The notes: generated by a model from the sequence alone, not told the origin. Positions 42,496 through 53,653 are shown, counted from the first letter of the stretch. The stretch is DNA of 64,000 nt from Serendipita indica DSM 11827 (GCA_910890315.1 CAJVGD010000001.1:1922001-1986000), one strand, 5' to 3'. A program made the numbers and translations.

Positions 42496-43216
42496 TTATT
42501 GCGAAATATATGTTATACACACAACTCGCGTGGGACCCCTTAGACGCTCGCAATGAACAGGGAGAAAGGGTGTGAACGAAATAGGAGATTTCATCAGAGA
42601 CCTAAATGACAAACAAAAGCAATCGTGCCATCTGGATCCAGGAGGAGACAGAGCACGCAGGCGGAGATTGTGAGGGGCACTAAGACTATGGGCCCGAGCC
42701 TTCAGTCCTCTTTCCCTTGATCTGCTGGAGCTCGCGCTCAGGTGCATAGGAGTAAGCTGTTCGATAAAAGAACGTAAAGTTTCAGCTGGTGATACGCTCA
42801 CAATACTCAAGGGAGCAACGTCTCTCCTTGGAACAGCAGATGCATGCAAATTCAACGGATAACGAGTGACATAAACGCCTCTGAGGGGTGAAACGGAGCG
42901 CAGAGGCTCGTGTGAAACGACATTGGAATCCTCGCGTGGTATACAGGCAGCGCCGGCAACACCTAGAGGCAGTCAGAGTAAGTCCAGGGGTATCAAGAGG
43001 TCCGACACACCTTGAGGTGGCAAATCAGATAGCTTTACAGGAAAAAGGTTGGCGGTGAGTAGGCTTCGAAGCCAAACTGAACGTGTTCGAGCGGGAGGGT
43101 GTTGTCTGGGGAGTGTCAGTACATCCATAGTGATAGGGAGAGCGTACTGGTTTACGTGCAGACACTTCAATTACTGTGCCTAGTAAAGGCTTGTAAGACC
43201 CTTCCCTCCACTTCAT
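42496..43216 (-). CDS. Doubtful multi-exon hypothetical gene
   Basis: Open minus-strand frames can be spliced here with good sites, for example the intron starting GTGTGTCGG near 43017 and ending CTCTAG. This gives VWLRSLLTANLFPVKLSDL, PPQ, then GVAGAACIPREDSNVVSHEP. Downstream, reading straight gives a Ser/Arg-rich frame to 42496. An alternative intron starting GTGAGCG near 42801 gives SYAPERELQQIKGKRTEG. No family is recognised. The order of exons and even the reality of the gene are uncertain. It lies inside the segment bracketed by the inverted repeats and could be a decayed gene. Confidence 0.3.
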
Positions 43217-43300
43217 TACGGTCAGGGGATTTAATCATTGACGGCTAAATTTTACAATCACAGTCATTTAGAATTAACTGACGCAGGCTGACGAACTTGT

Positions 43301-43454
43301 GGCGTGACGGGCTAGGACGGGCGGGGGCCAGGATGATCATTTGTGAGCCTGCCTCAGCCCGTCCCGTCACGCCCCAGCCGGCCAGAGCCCGCCCCTGCCT
43401 CTTGCTTTGTTCTCACGAATCTTGAATGATTTTTGTCCACCGTGGCCGCTCATA
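43301..43454 (-). repeat. Right member of the inverted repeat pair, with GC-rich hairpin
   Basis: It contains the reverse complements of the 24-bp (43431-43454) and 20-bp (43394-43413) blocks seen at 37016-37087. A hairpin spans 43301-43374, arms starting GGCGTGACGGGC and ending GTCCCGTCACGCC. Its hairpin sequence differs from the left copy but the layout is the same. It abuts the 3' end of the Spp2 gene. The pair brackets 6.4 kb containing the NACHT-WD40 receptor. Confidence 0.7.
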
Positions 43455-43474
43455 GCAAATGGCTGTAGCTAGAT

Positions 43475-44875
43475 TCATCGTCGACGTCTAGAGTCATCTC
43501 GACGATCACGATCATCCCGCCTGTCTCCATACTTGTCGTCTCGTCTGTCCGAGTATTTTTCCTCGCGTCGATCTGAATACTTGTCGTCCCGTCGATCAGA
43601 ATACTTGTCATCTCGTCTACGATCGTCGCGGCGCCTGTCGTCTCTCCGGTCTTCGCGTCTATCGTCCTTTCTGTCATCTCGTCTTTCGTCTCTCCTTCTA
43701 TCGTCATCTCGCCTCCTTGAATCACGACGATCAGAATCGTCATCCCTCCTATCCCTCTCTCTATCTCGTTCTCGCTCTCGGTCAGAACGAGGACGAGATC
43801 CCTCCCTCGAGCTCTCTCCTTCCCGTTCCCTCTCCTTTGCGACGATTGGAATATAGCGTTTGCTGGGCTTGGGTGCACCTTTTGAGGAACTGGCGGTAAC
43901 AGAGTCGTCGGGTTTGGCACCAAGTCCTAACAGTGCAGGTCGCATTGCTGGAACTTTGGCTTCGACAGGCCCCTTTCCCGATTTACTCGCGCCTTGTCCA
44001 GGCTTCCAACCCATCCCCATGAGCAGAGCAGTGCCAAATTGTGATACTGGCATGCGTTCGTAGGCGGCTCTGTCGGGCTCGTCGGGAAGATCCTCCGTAT
44101 CTTGCTGGAACGCTTTGGTCTCTGCCTCAACTCGGTTTGCATTCTTGGATTGCATCATCGGGATTGCGACCAGAGGAAGCGCATCGACATCTTCGCCATC
44201 GTTGGCTCGCTTTGCGGCATTGAGAAGAGCATTGACTGCTCGTTGCTCGTCGGTGAGAGCGTCCTCTGGATTCAGAGTTTCATCTGCATCCGCCTCCATG
44301 TGTTGTTCCGTTTCTTCCATCTTGTGGTCCTCGTCTTCGATCTTGCGCTTTTTAAAGACGACAAGGCCGGACTGCTGAGGTCCTGCATTGATCGTGTCTC
44401 GCGTTCCCAGTCCTCCTTGGCTACTGTCACCTCCCATCTTCATCCTGCCTTCATCTGGAACGTAGTTTTTGCGCTTCCTCGCAATAGCTTTCCAGTCTTT
44501 ATTGGGCAAAGCCGGAATTACGAGTGGACCAGGTTTTCCAAGCGAATCGTTTGCACTGTTCAAGTTTAAAAGATACTTTGGTGAGCGATGAGATGGGTCG
44601 TTCTGAAAAGCGTGCTCAGACGCGACGCACCGCTGTGCACCCATAGCATCAAATCCAACGACGAGTTCCTCTGTGAAGTCTGTTTCCTCTTCATCGCTAT
44701 CGTCAAAGTTGAGCGGTCGCTTGCCATTCGGGTTTAGTGGCGAGCCGGCGCGTGAAGACTTTTCATCGCGCAGACGCTGGGGGACAGCAGGGACTTTGAA
44801 GCCGTTTGCATCTACATCCGAGGATTCGTTGGAGACTGGAGTTGGTCGTCGGATGAGAAAGTTTGCTCCGGACAT
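43475..44875 (-). CDS. SPP2: Pre-mRNA-splicing factor Spp2 (G-patch protein)
   Basis: Spp2 binds and activates the DEAH helicase Prp2 in the spliceosome before the first transesterification. The protein of 466 residues starts MSGANFLIRRPTPVSNES. It has LVIPALPNKDWKAIARKRKN and the G-patch region ERMPVSQFGTALLMGMGWKP, GQGASKSGKGPVEAK, RPALLGLGAKP. A long Arg/Asp tail follows. Near the end it contains four copies of an 8-residue unit like DDKYSDRR (about 43521-43619). The gene is intronless, unlike almost every neighbour. An in-frame ATG at 44917 would extend it by 14 residues. It is divergent from COX17, with 115 bp between start codons. Confidence 0.85.
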   Translation of the reverse strand: MSGANFLIRRPTPVSNESSDVDANGFKVPAVPQRLRDEKSSRAGSPLNPNGKRPLNFDDSDEEETDFTEELVVGFDAMGAQRCVASEHAFQNDPSHRSPKYLLNLNSANDSLGKPGPLVIPALPNKDWKAIARKRKNYVPDEGRMKMGGDSSQGGLGTRDTINAGPQQSGLVVFKKRKIEDEDHKMEETEQHMEADADETLNPEDALTDEQRAVNALLNAAKRANDGEDVDALPLVAIPMMQSKNANRVEAETKAFQQDTEDLPDEPDRAAYERMPVSQFGTALLMGMGWKPGQGASKSGKGPVEAKVPAMRPALLGLGAKPDDSVTASSSKGAPKPSKRYIPIVAKEREREGESSREGSRPRSDRERERDRERDRRDDDSDRRDSRRRDDDRRRDERRDDRKDDRREDRRDDRRRDDRRRDDKYSDRRDDKYSDRREEKYSDRRDDKYGDRRDDRDRRDDSRRRR

Positions 44876-44990
44876 GGAAAGTGGTCGGGTCCAGACTTTG
44901 AAATCTTCTTGAACCACTGCCTTCCAGCACGCTACAGGCCAACGTAGGCCAATACTCCTGATTTATTTCTAAACGACTCGTTTCTCTTCT

Positions 44991-45284
44991 ATGGGTGCTC
45001 AGCAATCAGTTGTTGCCTCACCAGCTGCACCAGTTGCATGCGCGGTACCAGCTGCACCTGTCAATCCGTTGAATCCTAATAATCTCAAACCGTGAGCTCA
45101 ATCTTGGCTTGTAAGTGATCACAAATACTAATGGTCTGGCTCTAGCTGCTGCGCTTGTCCCGAGACGAAATCTGCACGAGATGACTGCTTTCTCAAAACC
45201 GACGCAGCAGTCGCAGATGAAAAGTGCAAAGAACTCGTTCAAAAGCATATAGCGTGTATGCGAGGATATGGATTCAACGTCTAG
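44991..45284 (+). CDS. COX17: Cytochrome c oxidase copper chaperone Cox17
   Basis: Cox17 carries Cu(I) in the mitochondrial intermembrane space to Sco1 and Cox11. The gene is visible only after removing a 77-nt intron (GTGAGC to CTCTAG). Exon 1 encodes MGAQQSVVASPAAPVACAV and NPLNPNNLKP. Exon 2 encodes CCACPETKSARDDCFLK, then CKELVQKHIACMRGYGFNV. The KPCCACPETKxARDxC signature and the twin CX9C cysteines are complete. Length of about 79 residues is normal. Stop at 45282-45284. Confidence 0.92.
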
Positions 45285-45893
45285 ACTTTCGCCTTTTGTA
45301 TTTCCTCCTCTTTCATTTGTAATCATCATCCCCTGTTCTTAGACGCACCTCAAGTATCCTTATTTAAGCGGGAAATACTGACAAATATTCACAGTTTGGG
45401 AATTCGACGCAGGTTTGTGGTCATCTCTTGGTTTCTGGCTACAACCCGCTTGGAGTTCTTTGACAGCACTAGCCACCACTTAGCGCTCCAAATGCGTCTC
45501 CCCTTTAGGGAAATACCCTCGCTGGGTCTCGACGGTGGCTACACGAACCAATCACACGATTCGATATCCTTTCCCCTAAAGCCGCGTTTCAAATACTCGA
45601 GCACATATGAAGACTTGTAATATGAGAAAAGAGCTTGCTCACATGAGCATTACTCTGGGCTGATATCTAGCCAATAGCACAAATGCGCGAATCCAGGGCT
45701 ACAAGACCGCGCACTGCAAACTTCCGACAATAAATGCCGCTCATTGAATGGCTTCTTCGTCGGAGCAATCACAGGGTTCGGTGCATTCATTCAGTAAGCG
45801 CCGCAACAATCCATTTAGGAATCGAATCTCACAACTCTGTGGCAGAAACCATGGGATTAGTAACCTCAACGGCGATAAACGACCGAGATTGGG
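45285..45893. other. Intergenic, no gene recognised
   Basis: About 0.6 kb between COX17 and the esterase. Short open frames (45396-45620, 45734-46060) show no family motif. It probably contains the COX17 3' region and the esterase promoter. Confidence 0.45.
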
Positions 45894-45900
45894 TATATAA
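45894..45900 (+). promoter_or_regulatory. TATA box of the carboxylesterase gene
   Basis: TATATAA lies 36-42 bp upstream of the ATG at 45936. With normal spacing transcription would start close to that ATG. This argues against the in-frame upstream ATG at 45915 and for MFPMFLSTL, the start of the signal peptide. Confidence 0.5.
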
Positions 45901-45935
45901 TCGCGTGCAAGAGCTTGGATTTGACTCTACGAGCC

Positions 45936-47543
45936 ATGTTCCCCATGTTCCTCTCGACTCTCAGCCTGTGGCTTTCGCTTGCAATCGTTTGTCTTGCTCA
46001 GACGGTCCCCATTATCCAAACGACATCGGGAAAACTTCATGGGAAAGCTGTATCAAGTAAGACCAACGCCTATCTTGGGATCCCCTATGCGCAACCACCA
46101 GTCGGTCCATTGCGCTTCTCAGGACCTAAACCGCTCCTCACACCTGCGACTGTTCGCAATACCACCGAGTTTGGACTCTCGTGCCTTCAGTTAGGGGGTC
46201 CATTGCCGTACCCGTATCCTGCAGGTGAAGACTGCCTCACTATCAATGTATGGACATCACCCGCTAGAAAGCCCAGGCCCGTTTTTGTCTGGATCTATGG
46301 AGGAAGTTGGACGACGGGATATTCTGGGGCACGCAGTAAGTCAAATCACTCTTTGTTCCCCTCCTCCCTTGGTGACAGTCCTCCAGGCGAGGATCTCACT
46401 TCATGGTCCAAATCTCATCCAGAGATTGTCTTTGTTTCCATCAACTATCGCCTGAACCTCTATGGCTATGCGAACTCCCCCGCACTATCACCCAAAGATA
46501 GCAACGCCGGACTCCGAGACCAACGTGCGGCTGTCGAATGGGTCGTCACCAACATTGCAGCATTTGGTGGGGACCCCAACCAGATCATACTTGGAGGGTA
46601 CTCTGCAGGCTCTGCCAGTGTCGCTACACATCTCTACGCCTATCCATCTCTACCACTCGCCCGCGGAGCTATCCTCATGAGTGCACAAGCGGCAACGTCA
46701 CTAACCACTCCACTCATCCCTCTCCCGGGCCTCTCGTTGGGCGGTCCAAATAAATTTCCTGCCATCGCCACCGCAGTTGGGTGTGACCTTCGAGGAACAG
46801 ACTACAAGGGCCAGCTAGAGTGCGTTCGGAGCAAGAGCGTGGCACAGTTGACGGATGCGCTCAATGCTACTGGTACTGTCGGCATGTCGCCCTACATTGA
46901 CAACTCGACGCTTTTCAGTATCGCCGAGTACAAGTCGAGAGGTCGTGCTGGCAAGTTTGCACATATTGTGAGTGATTTGGTAATCTTACAAAACGATGGC
47001 TGAGGCATTTCAGCCATTGCTGACTGGGACCACGGACAACGAAGGAGACATCTTTGTATTTGATCCAGTCACGAATACGATCAACGAGACTGCTTCAGAT
47101 CTATTTACCCTTGGGATGTTGAGGTGCTACGATAGCCAACAATCCAAGTGAGGTTGTCCACTAACGCCGTTGTCGATGCTAACTCCCCCAAAAGATATGC
47201 ATCCTCTCTTACATCGGTGTACCGATACAGGTATATGGGTATCTTCCCTGCACTTTCTCCACCACCCTTGCGAGCATGGCACACCACCGACCAAACTGTG
47301 CTCTTCAACTCGGTTCCCGACGTTGCGCCGGCAGCAACCGAGTACCTGCAAAAGGCATGGAGCACGTTCATTTTGAATCCGGACAATGGCTTGACGTTGC
47401 TTGGATGGAAGAAGTATAAGGGCCCTGGGACTCGGACGCTCGTCGACATCTTCCGGAATAGCAGCAATTTGCAGCATCCCATCCAGTTGGAAGACCCCAC
47501 GTCGTTTGACTCGAGATGCGCGTCACTGGGCATTGGGCTGTAG
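45936..47543 (+). CDS. Secreted type-B carboxylesterase/lipase
   Basis: An alpha/beta-hydrolase of the carboxylesterase family, probably exported. The signal peptide is MFPMFLSTLSLWLSLAIVCL then AQTVP. The family marks are NAYLGIPYAQPPVGPLRF, EDCLTINVWTS, VFVWIYGGSWTTG (oxyanion hole), and the nucleophile elbow FGGDPNQIILGGYSAGSASV with Ser in GYSAG. Three introns are removed: near 46337, near 46967 and near 47147. The last exon gives RAWHTTDQTVLFNSVPD, with the catalytic His probably in the HTTDQ-like block, and stops at 47543. About 480 residues, a little short of the 540 usual for the family. The substrate is unknown. Confidence 0.9.
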
Positions 47544-48070
47544 TTTAATGACACGATCATAGTGTTCCACTACTCATAGTTGTGAAAAGAGCGGATATAT
47601 TGCGTTTCCATTAAACCTGCCGTGAGCGATGCGTAAGTGACTGCAATCAGGTGAGAGTATCGTAAGGGAAAGGATATATTGTATCATATCAATACGAACA
47701 CCACAGGACACCAGGAACAACCATATAATCTGTCCACGACTAGAATAATTACCCTGTCTATAATGGGCCGTAGATTTTACGCGTAAACCGTACGATAAAT
47801 GGTGGCCCCTCAATAGGTATTACTCTTCACCGTCTTGATACGTAATCAACGACCAACACGATCAATTATCGTTACTTTGAACAAGAAAAGACTACAAATG
47901 TCGGCAAGTTTTAGACTTTGACGCGGGCCCGTGGTCACGTGCTGCTTGCACCTTGTTTTCTAACCACAACTTGGGCGTCGTACTAACAGCGCTATAACGC
48001 CAGCTTCCAGCAATCTAAATACATCATCTCTTTGAATAACCAGCTTTTGCTGCGTTCTCGACGTGGCAAC
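47544..48070. other. Intergenic, no gene recognised
   Basis: About 0.5 kb, AT-rich, between the esterase stop and the SAP-like gene. It contains one CACGTG box near 47936. No splice-supported coding frame was found. Confidence 0.45.
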
Positions 48071-50843
48071 ATGATCCAATCAAACGATATCTTGTTCAAC
48101 GAGCCCGCGCTCCAGTCTCTCAAGCGCGCCCAGCTACTTGCTCTCTGCAAACGATACAACATCAAGCAGTCAGGAAAGGTACGAGGGTAACTGCATACAA
48201 AAAGGGCTGATCGTGATGCTCGGCCGCTCCCACAGAATGAAGAGCTCGTCGGTCGGCTGCGAACTTATGCTCAAACACTGCTAGACCAGGAACAAGACGC
48301 GATGGCCTCTAATAAAACCAGTAACAATAATGCAAAGGATAATTCCTCGCAGCAACCTCACGCCCGTACGAGCGACCAGTGGGAACTTGTTGAAGAGGAT
48401 AGCCGAGAAGAAGACATGTCTATGACGCTCGACAAGCGCTCCCGTACCCTGTCCATGAAGTCAATGATGTCAATGGGCACAGTCAAATCACATGTCTCGT
48501 CCAAAGACGTCAATATGGATAGCGTGTCCAGCAGAGGTGGGCAACGCGTCGTCGTTTTGCATTATGCTCACCAATGAACAGGTTCCTCCCTCAAGTCACT
48601 TGCCACTTCCTTGAAACGAGCAGGGTCCAAAAATTCCAAAATGTCCGTCTCGACGACAGACAGTATCGTTCGAAAGCCAATGTCACATTTATTCCCTCCA
48701 GTGCCAACAAACACGGTTACATCGGCAAACGAGAGGGCAGAGGGGAAGTCATTGGAAGAGGGCGCCACGCAAAAGGACGACCCTGTGGAACCCATTGTTG
48801 AAGGAACCGTGGACGCGAGTACCCTGGACAAGAACCAGACAACGATCCGCTTGGTGGTATCGCCCCCACGACCATCTGCAGACGAGCCTCGCATCAAGGC
48901 AACCCCTAATCTTCGTCCTTTCAGCCTAATCTTCTCCGATTCCAGTCCCAAGGAGAATGCTACGACGTCGGTTCCAGAAGTAACCCTCTCGCGGCCTCGA
49001 ACTCCTGAAAAGACTGTGGTGGCAGTGGCACAGGAAGAGAATTTACTGGGAGGGTCTCCAGCTCCTTTCGTCTTTGGCTCTCCGGCGCATGCCGTCTCCA
49101 ACCTTCAGTTTAACAATGCTGCCGCCGCCATTCTGGAGGAGATGAACAAACGTTTGGGACTCGATTCAACTTCGTCTGGTGCCGCCAAGATTAGCGAGGA
49201 CGGCACTCTTAACTTTGGAGAGGTTACTCCCAGCAGGAAAGCGACTCTCACTATGGGAACCAAGAAGGAAGAGGGTCGCTTTGGGCGTGCTCACGAAAAG
49301 GCATTTGAAAAGTGAGTGTTGACTGTAAGTCTGCGCTCTGTTCTGACAAGTGTCTCAAGGATGGATTCCATTGCGAATCACTACACCATGAAGCGTGCGG
49401 CCTCGCCCGTCAAGCCTGGTCCTCTTGCTGGCACCAAACGCAAGTCGATGCACGTCGTTGAGAACGCTCGTCCCAATGGCACAAAAGTCATCTGTCTCGA
49501 TGATCCCAAGGACCAAGCAGTTGGTCTTCCTGCTCCAAAGCGTCAAAAGGTCGACGGCGCCGACCTCGTCAAGAAATCAGGCGAGGTTGCGTTCCCTACC
49601 AAGCCAATGGCAAAGGAGGAGGTGAAGAAGAAGCAGGAACGTCGCAGGAGCTCGAAGGGGCGTGGTAGCCTTGGAGGATCTACATCAAGACGTCGTTCTA
49701 TTGCGGGTGGTAAGTGTCTGTTTACTCACTCGGCTTTTGTTCTCATGTTGTTTAGCCAAAGCAGCGCCGACTAGTCGATTTGGAATGCTCCGAACTGGCG
49801 CAGCAAAGGTCGTCAAGAGCCTAGTCTCATCAGTGGTCAATGGATCATCCACAGCAACGACTAGTAAGACGATTGCAGCCAGTAAAGCGACTGTACCTCC
49901 AGCTGCACCGCCCAAACCGGCTGCAAAGACTAAAGAAACGGTGCCAACTGTTCAGAGAGCCCCATCCCGACAAGCCCCTTCTCGAATGTCCACCGCTTCA
50001 AGTGCACGGCCATCGACCATTGCGCCACGGGCGAGTGCTACTCGCAGTGAGGAAAAGGCTTCCACGACTACGCGCTCGACTGGACCGCCTCTTCCGATCA
50101 AGGATGTTCGCCGTCCGACATTGACAAGAGTCTCGACCGCGGGGGTCCAGAGAGGAGGCTTGCCTTCTTTCCAGGCAACAACAGGATCCTCGCGCACCTC
50201 TATCTCCAAGAAGACAAATGTCGAGCCAGCCAAGGCAACCACCTCTGCCAGACAGAGTGTGGCGGAGCCTTCGAATGTCGAACACGTTAAACCAGCGCGG
50301 AGGACGTCGAAGATAAATACCGACTCGATCAAATCCAAAGCCGAGGTCCCCGTCGCTGATGAAGAGAGGCCATCAAGGTCAGTGACACGAAGAAATCCCG
50401 ACTTTGAGCCGGGAATGGGTGATGGAGAACGGTCGCGCTCTTGCTCGCCACTTCCTGCTCCTCCTGCATCCCTGTCTTCACGACCACTGAATCGAAGGAT
50501 AGCCGCCGATTCGACGGAGGCAAATGCTCCATCCGCTACCGAGGAGGGCAAAGGTAGCCTTGGCCGCAAACCACGCATCTCGCGGTCAAAGGTGATTGCC
50601 AAAGTGCACGAGTCGCGTCAAGCGCAAAAGACGAGCGTGATTACGCCGCTGAAGAGTGCAAATGTGTCGAACGTTGCAAAAGCAAGGAAGAGCGCAGGCT
50701 TGAGTGCCAAGGCCAAGTTGATGGGCACGGATGGAGCGCGAGGACGAGCGAGTGCGGTCGCGGCTTCTGCAGAGACTGCGATGCGCAAGGCTCGAGTGAG
50801 CCAGGCGGCAGAGGCGCGTCGGCGTACGATGGCGAAGGCATAA
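48071..50843 (+). CDS. SAP-like, NuSAP-like nuclear protein
   Basis: The N-terminus LFNEPALQSLKRAQLLALCK, RYNIKQSGK/NEELVGRLRTY across an intron resembles a SAP DNA-binding helix-turn-helix. A long Ser/Thr/Pro-rich region follows with FVFGSPAHAVSNLQFNN. The block RFGRAHEKAFEKMDSIANHY, joined over an intron, recalls the EAHFxxMESIxxY motif of nucleolar and spindle-associated proteins (NuSAP). The rest is basic and low-complexity (KKKQERRRSSKGRGS; AKAAPTSRFGMLRTGAAK), ending in EARRRTMAKA. This composition suits a chromatin or microtubule-binding protein. About five introns, about 800 residues. The NuSAP relation is an inference from two short motifs and layout. Confidence 0.6.
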
Positions 50844-51140
50844 ACACGAAACTGAACGGAATTGCTTGATTTCTTGGACTATCTTTATGGACTGTGCTGT
50901 GTCTTGACTGACTGCGCTTGCTTACGTGCGTATGTGCGTGTAGAATACCCGCGAATGATGATTACAAGAAATACTTCCGAGAAAGCATAAGCTGATTCAT
51001 CGAGCACGGTCTGCACGGGCCTAGGGATCGAGTCGGCGGGAGAGTCCGCAGTAGACGAGTCGGCCGCCGATCGGACTCATAAAGGCGTCATGGTGGCGAT
51101 CCAAGCTTGGTCTCTCCAACGTCTCTTACACACCTACGCC

Positions 51141-52159
51141 ATGTCTCAATACCCGCAATATTCATCTGAACCACCAAAGTCGAATCCAGACACCCGTCCT
51201 CTACCCGGTAAGCACCTCCGCACCAATTTTGGAACAGTGCTGACCACGCGCAGACGGTTGGATCACGCAGTGGGATCCAAAGTAGGTTATCCTGCGTCAA
51301 ACTGGGGATAACAACATGCTAATCTTGCACCATTCACATAGCTACAAGGCCTGGTTTTATGTTAATACCAGGGAGAGTCCACCAAGGAGCGTCTGGGTCC
51401 ATCCCGCTGGACCTCCGGGATCCCCGCAACCTCAACAGGTGTGTAATGATATCACCTCATATGCGTAATTACTCATGGCTTGGCAGTATTCTGCACCATC
51501 TGGGGCTCCTCCATCCAACGGTCCTCAGGAGAAGGGAGGAAGTGCCAACGACTATTATCAGGGCTCGTCATCCCCATATCCTCAGGGCTCGTCACCATAT
51601 CCTCAGGGACCGTCTCCATACCCCCAGCAAGGACAGTCGCCGTATCCTCAACAGGGATACAACCAACCAAATCCATCCAACAACAAGGGCCACTTGGTGG
51701 TGCAATCGGTGGAGCAGCTGCCGGAGGTACGTTTATGGCTCATACATAATGTGGCTTTATTGCTAACCGTCGGCCAGGTCTACTAGGCAAGCTATTTAGT
51801 CACGGAAAGAAGCCAAGTGGCTCGCACGGATACGGAGGTCACTCCCAGCCGTTTTATGGTGGCCAACCTGGCTACGGTGGCGGATATGGTCCCGGCCCGG
51901 GTTATGGTGGCTATGGCCAGCCACAGGTCGTCTATCAGCAGGGACCCAAGAAGTCGAATATGGGCCGAAATGCCGCACTCGCGGGTGGTGCCGGTCTCCT
52001 AGGTGGTCTTCTCGTCGCAGATGCCATTGGCGATGCATACGAGGACGGTTATGACCAAGGTACGACTCTTTCCATATTCTATTTCATGCAACGGTGCTGA
52101 CTACTCTAGGTTATGATGGAGGAGACTTTGATGGTGGCGATTTCGGTGGAGATTTCTAG
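51141..52159 (+). CDS. WW-domain, glycine-zipper protein like Wwm1
   Basis: After splicing, the N-terminus reads MSQYPQYSSEPPKSNPDTRP, LPDGWITQWDPNYKAWFYV, NTRESPPRSVWVHP. This is a WW domain with both tryptophans and the terminal His-Pro; three exons build it. A spacer of repeated SPYPQ units (about 51570-51660) is followed by the glycine-zipper segment GGAIGGAAAGGLLGKLF. A Gly/Tyr-rich stretch, a second hydrophobic zipper NAALAGGAGLLGGLLVADAI and a Gly/Asp tail (GYDGGDFDGGDFGGDF) come next. The order matches yeast Wwm1, which interacts with the metacaspase Mca1. A metacaspase link here is by analogy only. Confidence 0.75.
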
Positions 52160-52458
52160 TTGTTCGATAAACACGAGTCGCTAATGTATATTGGACTAAT
52201 TGCCTGATATGAACACCTGTAGCTTTTCTTGGTCCTCCGTAAGCTGTCGCAAAACTTGAATGGCCCAGGAGGTCGGTGTCTTGTCCAGACTTTAGGTCCC
52301 TCTATTTGTCCGGCTATCATTTTCTACTGCCACCTCCGACGTGACTGTGTTGTATTGTTTAAATATTACCTGACTGAACCTCAACTAGCGCTGGTATGTA
52401 CGGCTGCCTCATGTCTGCAGGTTAATAGCACAACTTGCCCTCTGACGCCTATCGTAAA

Positions 52459-53653
52459 ATGGGAGATATACAAAGCTTCCTATCTCTGCTTGGTACATGC
52501 GTGATAATACTAGGCATCCTCGCTCAAGTCTTCGATATTACACGTTTCCTACCTCGAGATCGCCAAGACTTGACGATGTCAGCGCCAAAATCGAAAATAG
52601 AGGACCTTGGGTTTGAGGTACTCGCGGACGGAGTGGATCCAATCGTCGAGTAAGTCGTCTTTACTCATCGCTTTCATAGACCTGAACTTCTGGGTGCAGT
52701 ATCGTTGCTATCCATGGTTTAGATGGTCATAGAGAAAAGTCTTGGACTGCGGATAATGGAGTAATGTGGCTACGAGACCTCTTGGCCACTGACATTCCCA
52801 ACGCACGAATCCTTACATATGGATACGACGCCGACACCCGTAGCTTCGAGGTTACGTCTACACAAACAATCTTTCGACATGCCCAGAACTTTATGAAAGC
52901 CCTCGCTCGCAAAAGGACAGGTGCTGCCCAACAAGTACGTGGTTTTGTGCTACTGCTCCGTATTCCTTTCTTAAATCAGGCTCCTAGAGACCTATAATCT
53001 TCTTAGCCCACAGTCTTGGTGGAATTGTCCTTAAGAAGGTCCGTCCCCCAGTGACTGCGAGTCGAGGCATCCGCTCATACGGCTCCTCAAAAGGCTCTCA
53101 TCATCGGTCATAGTCAAAACTCGAATGCGGATAGTCAGCTACATGACATCTTGGCGTCAACTCATACTGTCATATTCTTCGGGACACCTCATGCGGGCGT
53201 CAAGGGGATCGATCTTCTCCAGATGGTCAACCGAGTTATATCAATCTACATGAAGACCAACGATATAGTCTTGAGACATTTGAAAGAACACTCCTCGGAG
53301 CTTGAAGAAACACAATCCATGTACCTCGATGCGAGCAAGGACATCCACAACGTATACTTCTATGAAGTATACAGTACTCCGACCATTGCAGGACGAAGAG
53401 ACATGGTATGTGACTATAATGGCGCCTAATGAGGTAGTTGATCTTAAACTAGATCGTACCGTATCACTCTGCCACCATCGCTGGAGAGAGGGATGCGACC
53501 ATAGAAGGACTGTCCGCCGATCACGTACAGATTGTCAAATACCATGGAAAGACCGATGCAAAGTATGACACCGTTCTTTATTACCTCAGGGAGGCTCTGG
53601 AGAATGTGAAGCCGGCAGTAGACAGGAAGAGGCTTATAGAGAGGAGATACTGA
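52459..53653 (+). CDS. Membrane-anchored SesB-type alpha/beta-hydrolase, stand-alone copy A
   Basis: First of three tandem paralogues. It starts MGDIQSFLSLLGTCVIILGI, a single hydrophobic anchor, then a short linker. The hydrolase domain has VD/IVAIHGLDGHREKSWTAD with an intron inside, MWLRDLLATDIPNARILTYG, the nucleophile elbow in a tiny exon (FLAHSLGGIVLKK), TVIFFGTPHAGVKGIDLLQM and GLSADHVQIVKYHGK with the probable catalytic His. The intron positions match copies B and C. The frame ends RKRLIERRY at 53653. This is exactly where copy C has the splice donor joining its NB-ARC part, so A looks like a receptor cut down to its effector domain. In fungi this domain type is an NLR effector; the enzyme substrate is unknown. 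Confidence 0.8.

Noticed and set aside
42973-43216. Two overlapping minus-strand frames as two separate small genes
   Set aside because: They are better explained as alternative reading of the same exons; listed as one doubtful gene.
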